A DNA stretch of 64,000 bases from Limnomonas spitsbergensis. Taxonomy: Eukaryota; Chlorophyta; Chlorophyceae; Chlamydomonadales. Positions 36,501 to 45,606 of this stretch are shown piece by piece (position 1 is the stretch's first letter; the number at the start of each line of letters is the position of its first letter). The stretch covers positions 2,059,001 through 2,123,000 of the forward strand of contig JAYJMM010000109.1 in NCBI GenBank assembly GCA_037349105.1. The letters run 5' to 3'. The notes below the pieces were generated by a model. The model was not told where the DNA came from. It saw only the letters and a list, made by a program, of their open reading frames with translations, and made no database searches. Both the position numbers and the translations under genes were made by a program.

Positions 36501-39500
36501 GGGTGATGTACAGGCTTGGAATAGGTGATCATGGGATTCTGCCTAATGGTGTCAGCTGGCCTCTTGATTGACCTCTGGTTGGGGAGGGTGATGTACGGGC
36601 TTGGAATAGGTGATCATGGGATTCTGCCTAATGGTGTCAGCTGGCCTCTTGATTGACCTCTGGTTGGGGAGGGTGATGTACGGGCTTGGAATAGGTGATC
36701 ATGGGATTCTGCCTAATGGTGTCAGCTGGCCCCTTGATTGACCTCTGGTTGGGGAGGGTGATGTACAGGCTTGGAATAGGTGATCATGGGATTCTGCCTA
36801 ATGGTGTCAGCTGGCCTCTTGATTGACCTCTGGTTGGGGAGGGTGATGTACGGGCTTGGAATAGGTGATCATGGGATTCTGCCTAATGGTGTCAGCTGGC
36901 CTCTTGATTGACCTCTGGTTGGGGAGGGTGATGTACGGGCTTGGAATAGGTGATCATGGGATTCTGCCTAATGGTGTCAGCTGGCCTCTTGATTGACCTC
37001 TGGTTGGGGAGGGTGATGTACGGGCTTGGAATAGGTGATCATGGGATTCTGCCTAATGGTGTCAGCTGGCCTCTTGATTGACCTCTGGTTGGGGAGGGTG
37101 ATGTACGGGCTTGGAATAGGTGATCATGGGATTCTGCCTAATGGTGTCAGCTGGCCTCTTGATTGACCTCTGGTTGGGGAGGGTGATGTACGGGCTTGGA
37201 ATAGGTGATCATGGGATTCTGCCTAATGGTGTCAGCTGGCCTCTTGATCGACCTCTGGTTGGGGAGGGTGATGTACGGGCTTGGAATAGGTGATCATGGG
37301 ATTCTGCCTAATGGTGTCAGCTGCCTCCTTGATTGACCTCTGGTTGGGGAGGGTGATGTACGGGCTTGGAATAGGTGATCATGGGATTCTGCCTAATGGT
37401 GTCAGCTGGCCTCTTGATTGACCTCTGGTTGGGGAGGGTGATGTACGGGCTTGGAATAGGTGATCATGGGATTCTGCCTAATGGTGTCAGCTGGCCTCTT
37501 GATTGCCCTCTGGTTGGGAAGGGTGATGTACAGGCTTGGAATAGGTGATCATGGGATTCTGCCTAATGGTGTCAGCTGGCCTCTTGATTGACCTCTGGTT
37601 GGGGAGGGTGATGTACGGGCTTGGAATAGGTGATCATGGGATTCTGCCTAATGGTGTCAGCTGGCCTCTTGATTGACCTCTGGTTGGGGAGGGTGATGTA
37701 CGGGCTTGGAATAGGTGATCATGGGATTCTGCCTAATGGTGTCAGCTGGCCTCTTGATTGACCTCTGGTTGGGGAGGGTGATGTACGGGCTTGGAATAGG
37801 TGATCATGGGATTCTGCCTAATGGTGTCAGCTGGCCTCTTGATTGACCTCTGGTTGGGGAGGGTGATGTACGGGCTTGGAATAGGTGATCATGGGATTCT
37901 GCCTAATGGTGTCAGCTGCCTCCTTGATTGACCTCTGGTTGGGGAGGGTGATGTACGGGCTTGGAATAGGTGATCATGGGATTCTGCCTAATGGTGTCAG
38001 CTGGCCCCTTGATTGACCTCTGGTTGGGGAGGGTGATGTACAGGCTTGGAATAGGTGATCATGGGATTCTGCCTAATGGTGTCAGCTGGCCTCTTGATTG
38101 ACCTCTGGTTGGGGAGGGTGATGTACGGGCTTGGAATAGGTGATCATGGGATTCTGCCTAATGGTGTCAGCTGGCCTCTTGATTGACCCCTGGTTGGGGA
38201 GGGTGATGTACGGGCTTGGAATAGGTGATCATGGGAAATTTGTGGCGAAGATGTGAAATAAAATATTTTTGAAGCTATTTGAGGCAATATAATGTCGGAG
38301 CCTCTGGATGCTCCCCCCCCCCGGGCTCGCCAGATGAAAATTAAATACCGGTACCACAGACAGAGCAGAATGTATCGTAGAGTAAAAAAATAGTGGAATC
38401 AATTAAACAGAGAATGGCGGGGAAATATATTTGTTTCAGTATGTGTGTACCAGGATGCAGGCTTTACACGCCTAATAATTATCTAATTGAGCACTTACCA
38501 ATTTTATGAGGGGTGGGGCATTGCTTCTGGAAATCTTCTAAAAGCTACTCTTTCAACTCTGACTGTCTGCCCCTCTTTCCAGGCTTTGCAATGCATGCTG
38601 CCCCGGCTTATATTGCTGAGACGGCCCCACCCGGGGTGCGTGGCCTACTCATCAGCTGCAAGGAAGCTGCCATTGTCAGCGGCATACTCTTTGGGTGAGG
38701 AACAAGGTGGAGGGTTTAGATCCCTACCCCTCGGGTAAGGATTAAGGTGGAGCATTAAGATCCATACCCCTCAGATGAGGATTAAGGTGGAAGGTTTAGA
38801 TCCATATCCCTCGGGTAAGGATTAAGGTGGAGGGTTTAGATCCATACCCCTCGGGTGAGGATTAAGGTGGAGGGTTTAGATCTATATCCCTCGGGTAAGA
38901 ATTAAGGTGGAGGGTTTAGATCCATACCCCTCGGGTGAGGATTAAGGTGGAGGGTTTAGATCTATATCCCTCGGGTAAGAATTAAGGTGGAGGGTTTAGA
39001 TCTATATCCCTCGGGTAAGGATGAAGGTGGAGGGTTTAGATCCATACCCCTCGGGTGAGGACCGGGGTGATGGGAGTAGGGTTTGGCTTCATAGTTCATA
39101 CTCTTCGTGAGGAACAGGGTGATGGGTGTAGTCCCCCCCCCTCATACCCTGCGGGTGAGGAATGGGAAAATGGGTGAAGGGCTTTGTGGTATCCTGCTTG
39201 GGTACGGAACGATCGCTGCTGAGTTGCTGCAAGGGCCACCACTATGTTCAGCGCAATTCCCAGTGTGCGTGTGGAACGATCGCTGCTGAGTTGCTGCTGC
39301 AGCCTGTCCACCATCAAACGCTGGGCTGGGGCTGGCAGTCCAGGGACGCAGGATTCCTGTGGCATGCAAAATAGGACATGGTCCTATGTTCAGCGCAATT
39401 ACCTGTGTATATGTTAAGAGTGCTGCAGCTGTTCAGCTGCACTTCAGCTGCGACCCGGCTAGCGGCCGGCAGATCTTGATGCAGCTCGCCCTGCTGCTTG

Positions 39501-42500
39501 GACCACCAGCTGTAGACCGGTCAAGGTTGAGTGCCCACAGGCCAGGTGTTGGCCCCCAAGGGCAGTCTGACAGGCATTTAAATTGCTACTGATCCTGCTC
39601 CATTACCAGATCCAGCATGCATATCAGATACATTATGCTTGCCAGATCCAGATCCAGATTCATCATTCTTACCAGATCCAGGCCCATCATACTGGCCAGA
39701 TCCATCATGAATGTTGAATTCATATCCATGATCATATTCATGACACATCATATCTATCACACTTTCTAGATCCGTCACACTTTCTAGATCCGCCACGCTA
39801 TTTGTCCCTTCAGGTACTTGGTGACGGATGTGCTGGGATCCACTGAGGCTGGCTGGCAAATCATGTATGGGGTGACGGCACCTCTGGCTATGGTCCTGGC
39901 CGTTGGCATGGTGAGGGAACGTTGCCGTGCCTAGGAGCACAAGCCGCCGCATTCCTCTAGATTCGTATGTCCGAATCCTGCTGCCTGCTGCAGGTCAAGA
40001 TATCGGCTTCCAAGGATCGCGGCCACTTGACTATTGATATGTGTGTTAAGGGCTGGCGTATGATGTCCACAGCTGTGGGTTCCCATCTTAAGCCGATGCT
40101 GCTAATTGGCGAGAACCTCCTCACTGCTCCTAGGGCTTTACGGGCAAACGTTTGCCATGCAACTTAATAGAGGACTGTTTCCACCAGTCTCCTTGCCCTT
40201 CAGATGAAAGTAATCTTTGTTCGCCCCATCTGGAGTCCCTCCGGCTGGCTGGCTGGCTAGAACCTCTGCTCCTCCTCCTGCTCCTGCGCAGGCACAGCTG
40301 CCCGAGTCCCCCCGCTGGCTGCTGCTGTCCGGTAAAGGGGAGGCGGCCACTGCTGCAGCCTTGAGACGCATCCTCGGCCGACAGGCGGACGGGCCAGCCG
40401 GGGAGGACAGGGTGCGCAGCCAGGTCCAGGCCATGGCCTCTAGCTTGGACGTGTCCGGCAGTGTCAGCTCTGTGCCAGCTGGCCTACCTGGTCATCCTGG
40501 GGGCCTAGGGGCGGCCGGGCAGGCCCAGCTGGCCCCGCCTCCCTCAGAGCCCACTGCTTTGGGCCAGAAAGGTGATGCCGCCGGAGGGCGCTCAGGCGCG
40601 GCGTTTATTATCCTGGAGGAGCGCTTCCGGAGGCCGCTCTTGCTTGGCTCCTCGCTGATGCTCCTCCAGCAGGCAAGAGGGTTGTTGGTTGAGTGCTACT
40701 GGCACTGCTCTGGCATGCCTGAGGGAGTGTTTTTCCTTTGTCCGGCCGTGTTCAGCAGATTCATGAATAATGAGGCACCGAAAGCGATTTCCCCCCCAAC
40801 TATTGTCCCCGAGGCATTGCTCGAGATTTGAAGGGAGGTTAGTAGATGGTTAAAAAGATGTGACCTGTGTTGACAAACAGCGTGAAAATGCTCACATCCG
40901 GGACAAGAATAGACCGCCCATGCTCGCTTGCATGCAGGTGACGGGTCAGCCCAGTGTCCTGTACTATGCGACCAAGCTGTTTGCGGATGCGGGCCTGTCT
41001 GTGGGGGATGCCGGAGGTGGGTCAGGGCCAGCAGGCCAACTCATGATAGATACTCCTGCGGTCTCGGTACTTCTGTATTGTAAATTTGCGATGGACTTGC
41101 GGAAGCTTTTTGCGTGTCCACAGCAGGGGGAGAACAAGTGCAGGCATCAGACTTGAGAATTAGCCATGGGCCAGACAGAGCCTGACTGTTCAGCGACTCA
41201 TTGTTGGCCTGTCATCAACAGCTCTGCGCTCTATCTCATTATTGGAAATTCTTTAAGATGGCACATGAAAACTGGAAAATTGTACATGAATCAAACAAAC
41301 ACAGCCTCGAATGTTTCATTGAGCAGGCATTGCTGTCCTCCTTGGTAGCTTCAAGCTGGTCATAAAGGTTTATAACAAGAAGGATCGCAGAGCTATTCAG
41401 TTGCTCTGCGATCCTTCTTGTTATAAACCTCTGTAAATATCTCCTTAAATCTGTAAAATCTCAAACAAAAACTGAAATTGTGTATTAATCAGGCATCTCT
41501 GTCTTCCTTAATGGCATCAAGCTTGCCATAACATTTGTTACCGTTGCGCTCCTTCTTAATGCATGTACCTACCGCTGAAAAAACTCTCGTCTTATCATAA
41601 ATCGAACAAATAAAAAGCCCTGTTTGTTATAAATCGAAACAAGATTTGAACATTTCCATGTGCAGATGTCTCTGTCCTCCTCGGCGTCTTCAAGCTTGCC
41701 ATGACATTTGTGGCAGTGGTGACGGTGGACCGTCTAGGAAGGCGACCGCTCCTCCTGGCCGGCGTCTCGGGCATGGCCGTAGCCCTGATCGTTCTGGGTG
41801 CCGCCAGCCCGGGCTCCCACGTCCTGGATATCGCTACCGTGCCGACATGGACCAGTGTGGCCTCCCTGCTCGTCTTTGTGGGCTGCTACTCGGTGAGTTG
41901 CATGGCGTCCCGCACCAGTTATCTCAAGTTACAGGCCATAGGCTTGAGTTGTACACAAGAATTCGAAACTCTGACCTGTACTGAGTGCCTCTGGACAGCA
42001 GACATATATGTGAAGTTTTTTGTAAAGTGTTTACAGTCCAACAGAGCATCACACTTGATGCATAGGACAAAGGCCGTCCAAACCTGCCATGTGATAGATA
42101 GGACTGCTGTGCGTACAAAATGCAGGGACCACAATGCTATCACAATGAATAATTACTCGCCGTGGGGTGAAAAATGTGTGAAGGGGCTGTGCTCCTTCTA
42201 AGCCCGTTCGTTCACATCGGTTGCCGTCCTATTTGTGTTACCCTCCTGGGTTGTCACTCTTTTTCGTGCTCTGCCTTTTTTGTCTCATCAGATCTCCTTC
42301 GGACCTATCAGCTGGTTGATAGTGGGAGAGGTCTTCCCCCTGGAGGTCCGAGGCCAGGCAATCGCAATTGCGACCATCACCAACTTCAGCTCAAACTTCC
42401 TTGTCAGCCTTTTCCTCCCTGAGATTCAGGAGTCGTTTGGTGAGTGACTGGAAGGATTTTGCTCAGTCAGTCAGCTGGGCAGTCAGTCAGTCAGTGACTT

Positions 42501-43571
42501 AAATCAGCTTATTAGGATGTTTTAAGTTACATGAGTGGTGACTGGATTATGTTCATTCGGTGAATGCATGTTTGTCCAGATATCTGAATCCACCTCCAGC
42601 ATGCTTCGCAACCAAAGTCTGATAAACAGTGGGTTTATCAACTCTGTGCCAATTGGGCGATTGTCTCAGAGCCCACCCACGGTGATTGGGTGGGCTCTGA
42701 TGAGCCAATCCCTGACGCATCATGATCATGCCATTCACTCAAAATGTAATGTGTTAAAGATGTTTACCGGTATTTTTTTACCGGTAGAGGATCAAAAAAT
42801 AAAAAACAATATCATGACCACACTCAATCAATCAGCTTCTGTGTGTGCTCCTTGGAATGATTTGATGCAGGTATGTCCGCGACGTACTTTTTGTTTGCTG
42901 CCATTTCTGTGGTGGCCGTCATCAGCATCTACCTAACGGTGCCAGAGACGAAAGGGCGGACGCTTGAGGAGATCGAGGTAGGCGACAGCAGTTTTATGAT
43001 CATTTCATATGTAAATATTAAAATATGTTGATGTGCAGAAACAGGTGTGCTTGTACCGTAGAACTGGTTACGGTAGGGTTCGCGCACCCCTATTTTGCAT
43101 GTTTTATCGGAATCACCGCACAGGCAAGAAAACACTTCACTTCGCGCCGCGCAGTGGCGAAATTTTAAAAATTAATCTTAGTAAGCTTACTGTCTCAAAA
43201 GGTGGTTAATATTGGCATCATGGCGTGCCGGTTTGAACACTTCTCACGCAATTCTCTCGAGTTACCGTATTCTGTCATTAAGTATATCCATCCGAACTCT
43301 TTTGCACCCACGTCATGTCTTATGGCTGGGGCTGATCTTTTGCACCATGGGGTTCATTCCCACGCTACTGCTTGGTGGCTGTGTGTTGATTGCTTACCCA
43401 GGGGGGTCACTGGTTTTCGCTCGCTGTCCTAGCGTATTTTTTGCCTGTACCAGTTTACGGGCACAAGTCCCATGCATCAAATATGATGCCCCGCTGGACT
43501 GTACAAAATTCATAAAATTTCATATGTCCGCCTGTTGTATGCACCCGCAGGCAATGTGGCGACCCAAGTGA
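12593..43571 (+). CDS. MFS sugar:proton symporter-like transporter (VGT1 / D-xylose symporter-like group), 5' exon missing
   Basis: Twelve-helix major-facilitator sugar transporter, likely moving hexose or xylose across an organelle membrane (plastid or vacuole). Exons with agreeing phases: 12593-12712, 12838-12926, 13561-13700, 14085-14165, 38583-38694, 39814-39910, 40292-40672, 40938-41016, 41666-41892, 42292-42439, 42871-42977, 43551-43571; 533 residues recovered. Motifs: GGLLFGYDIGVSGGA (TM1), DRIGRKTEL (loop 2-3), VGRTIYGLGIG, AMHAAPAYIAETAPPGVRG, LPESPRWLLLSG, GQPSVLYYATKLF (TM7), DRLGRRPLL, ISFGPISWLIVGEVFPLEVRG, PETKGRTLEEIE near the end. The MHAAPxYIAE block points to the Arabidopsis VGT1 group. 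The Arg/Gln/Ser-rich first exon piece could be a transit peptide; the start exon was not found. Intron 7 (40673-40937) starts CAG|gcaag, a GC-AG intron. The last exon codes only AMWRPK and is less certain. Intron 4 is about 24.4 kb of satellite. Confidence 0.88.
12722..12780 (+). repeat. 29-bp duplication in transporter intron 1
   Basis: The phrase catgctcagcatcaaaactg occurs twice at 29-bp spacing between the first two recovered exons. Confidence 0.75.
13056..13160 (-). repeat. dispersed repeat family B copy (reverse)
   Basis: Contains gccggcctacggtcggaggc and a gtttctgcacc end; matches the reverse-oriented copy at 45285-45365. It lies in transporter intron 2. Confidence 0.5.
13170..13560 (+). 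repeat. three upstream copies of the transporter exon 3 start
   Basis: Units of about 120-136 bp begin near 13177, 13292 and 13425 and resemble the true acceptor region and exon start at 13561. Shared words are cctgagctcaa, gtgagctgc and gaaaataa. The 13425 copy would read LNSFMVGVVVSC where the gene reads LNSIVVGIIVSC; the 13292 copy would read LNPFMMSLVLSC. The 13425 copy has a two-base change that breaks the frame just upstream (after gcctgag). The 13561 acceptor was chosen because it is the only one open to a donor in the right phase. Confidence 0.8.
14166..38236 (+). repeat. 24-kb satellite of 85-bp units derived from transporter exon 4
   Basis: About 283 head-to-tail units of 85 bp fill transporter intron 4. 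Each unit runs gtgatcatgggattctgcct, aatggtgtcagctggcctct, tgattgacctctggttgggg, agggtgatgtacgggcttgg, aatag. Its last 67 bases align without gaps to exon 4 (14099-14165) at about 47 of 67 positions, including an identical last 13 bases of the exon (gggcttggaatag) and the donor gtgatcat. In the exon frame the unit reads SAGLLIDLWLGRVMYGLGIG against SAGGLTQLLVGRTIYGLGIG in the gene. Four units have an extra base (86 bp) near 27462, 31460, 31629 and 33160. Variants (ctgcctcc / ctggcctc, acgggt / acgggc / acaggc, gatgat / gatcat) are common at both ends and rare in the middle. No long open frame, because 85 is not a multiple of 3. Copy number depends on correct assembly. Confidence 0.97.
38237..38582. 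other. unique tail of transporter intron 4
   Basis: A/T-richer unique sequence between the array end and the acceptor at 38581-38582 (ccctctttccag). No other feature seen. Confidence 0.6.
38695..39180 (+). repeat. 40-bp minisatellite built on the transporter exon 5 donor
   Basis: About nine clear 40-bp units to 39060, then degenerate copies to about 39180. Each has tacccctcgg followed by gtgaggattaaggtggaggg or gtaagg. The true junction is catactctttgg|gtgagg then aacaaggtggaggg at 38683-38714, so the unit repeats the exon end and donor. Many units keep a usable GTGAGG or GTAAGG donor. Confidence 0.88.
39480..39565 (+). repeat. dispersed repeat family B copy
   Basis: gccctgctgcttggaccacc, then gaccggtcaaggttgagtgc. 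In transporter intron 5. Confidence 0.55.
39600..39805 (+). repeat. degenerate ccagatcca repeat before transporter exon 6
   Basis: Loose repeats of accagatccagatccag and ctagatccgtcacacttt lead up to the acceptor at 39812-39813. Confidence 0.6.
41318..41545 (+). repeat. two upstream copies of the transporter exon 9 start
   Basis: Blocks at about 41327-41370 and 41490-41545 resemble the exon 9 start at 41666. The gene reads DVSVLLGVFKLAMTFVA. The copies would read GIAVLLGSFKLVI and GISVFLNGIKLAITFVT, each after a cag acceptor-like triplet. Changes are mostly conservative. The downstream copy is the only one open to a donor. Confidence 0.8.
41366..41430. repeat. perfect 28-bp inverted repeat (hairpin) in transporter intron 8
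   Basis: Left arm 41366-41393 (aggtttataacaagaaggat...), loop of 9 bases, right arm 41403-41430, fully complementary. Confidence 0.95.
41990..42125. repeat. dispersed repeat family C copies
   Basis: Phrase ccaacagagcatcacacttg here, its reverse-complement relatives catcaaatatgatgccccgc near 43475 and catcaaatatgatgttcctc near 43817, and cagagcatcacatttgttgc near 10755. Function unknown; these copies are intronic or intergenic. Confidence 0.5.
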
Positions 43572-45606
43572 AGGCCATGTGTACTGTTGGCTTTCAGTGA
43601 GTATGACCCTTCAGACGGAACAATACTATGGACAGTGCTTCTCATGGGCCTACGTCAAGTTTTTGGCCTCGGCTTCTATTTTGTATTATGGGGTGCGTTC
43701 CTGCATTACAGCACATGTGTGTTTGCTAGCAGGAACTGCAGGGGGCCTCGGTCACTTTTGTGTCACTGTCCTACCGTAATTCATTAAGGGCTCAAACCGA
43801 TAAGCGAGGACCTGTCCCATACATCAAATATGATGTTCCTCTGGATTGCAAAAAGTTACTCCCGGTACAGTAATAATTGTAAGCGATTAAGAAACGGACC
43901 TCAAATGTGTCCCTTAATCCGAGCCTCAATCATAATAATTACTTGCAGTGCCAAGGTCTCTCCCTCGAATTCTGCTGAGTTGATCTTGTGCACCATGGCA
44001 AGAGCTGAGATTACCCTTTCCTGATCTATGCCTTTACTGGTACAGAGCTGATGTGCCTGGGACTCATTTCCGTACAACCATGAAACATATCAGAGGATCA
44101 TGTGGGGAACATGCTTTGCAGCTCTGACTGTCGTTCGGAGCAAAAAATAGGTAGTGCGAGGCAGGTTGCTCACACAAGGGCCTGAAAATTTACAGCTGTG
44201 TTCTGGCTGTCCTCCAGGCTTGGAATTGATATCTACAAAAGTCAAATGGGAGTTAATACATTTGCTGTCCCGCAGATGTTTCGTACCCGATTTGTACAGA
44301 ACGTGGTGCCCATCATGAGGATCAGCCCAGAATCTCTAAAAATTCCAGGAATGCAATTAAAATCTGAAGGCATCTGCAATGGAACATTCACCCTCCAGAG
44401 CTCGTTAGAGTGGCTGTCCCCAGAAACATGGAAGCCAAACATCAGACGTAACCTTGGATGAGAATGGATGAGAACATTCAGTAAATACAATCTTTAGTCA
44501 GAGAGTATAGTAAGAAGCAAAGACCAGTCTACGGTATTTGAAGATGCTCAACGGTAATATGAAATTCAGAAGTCTTGGACAACGATTTAGATAACGACCA
44601 TTAAGCTGATCACAAGTCTGCTCCCCTTGAGGGCGACAGAAGCTGACAATGAAAATATCTTAGGCATAGTAAGCAGTTTTCTAAACCATCGTAACACAAC
44701 ACTTGCAACCAAGCAACCAACTAGACCATGCAGTATAAATCACTCCTGTAAAAGACAAAATCAGTTACAAACCCAAGAAAGCTGCAGTCCAGACTGCCGC
44801 TTGAGATTCGGTACAGTCATAACGCCATGACACAGCTGAACTGCATATAAAGAATGAAAAGCACTTTCCATTGGTTGCATGTTCATTATGGTCCCTGATT
44901 CCCGAGTAATACTGTACCAGTGCCAACCCACTCGCTCACATCCAACCCCCAATACGGAATACCGGTATCTCACGTCATGAGTTGCCCCTATGAAAAACTG
45001 ACACCATTTGTTCAGTTTTTCAAATTTTATCCCAGCAATTGAGGGTAAAAGATTTCCTCAGTGCATTCTTTCTCCCGGTGACAGATCCATACACAAATGT
45101 TTTGTTATTCATCATAATAGCCAGAAAATAGCGAGAAATACTTATCGTGGCCTAAAAGAGCGAGGCACATTGCCATCGTGGCTTGGCTATAAATTAACAA
45201 TACCAGCTCATCATCTCGGCATTGTCTATTCAAATGCACGACAGGTCACCTTCAGCAGGCCGCTGGACGGCCACCACCGCGCCAATTGGGACAAAACCTT
45301 GACTGGCCTATGGTCGGAGGCCCTAGCAGCAGGGTTTGCTGCACCAGCCCCCCCCGGCCGTAGGCCGTGATGACCTGATTGTTGATGAAGGGCACCAAGA
45401 TTCAACATTGGATCACAGGATTCACAGCCACCTCCGATGTACGACCCCGCCCTCTTGCTGGGGCGGCTCTTGGAATCTTGGCGTGATGCTTGCTGAAATC
45501 AGGCGCGGTGGGCGGATACGGACAGGTTTTCGAAGAGGGGTCTTTGGGGCCCACCTGGCCGATAACATCCGGTTGGGACCGCTCGTATGAATCCAGTACT
45601 TCAACT
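43572..45606. other. intergenic region between transporter and the minus-strand gene
   Basis: No gene supported. Contains a family C copy (about 43800-43860) and a reverse family B copy at 45240-45365. The open frame ending at 44461 could in principle be an alternative transporter tail through the ccgcag at 44270-44275, but the short exon at 43551 fits better. Confidence 0.5.
45240..45365 (-). repeat. dispersed repeat family B copy (reverse)
   Basis: Reverse complement reads agcaaaccctgctgctaggg, ccgaccataggccagtcaag, gttttgtccc. Similar to 62055-62115. Confidence 0.6.

Noticed and set aside
14166..38236. Regular 85-bp repeats considered as a CRISPR array
   Set aside because: Units are joined without spacers, the host is a eukaryote, and no cas genes are present.
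43212..43571. 119-codon open frame as a separate membrane protein
   Set aside because: Only its last seven codons are supported as the transporter's terminal exon; the rest overlaps a dispersed repeat and lacks a family match.
44198..44461. Open frame as the transporter's last exon (acceptor at 44275)
   Set aside because: It would add about 60 residues unlike any transporter tail; the short exon at 43551 matches phase and family length better.
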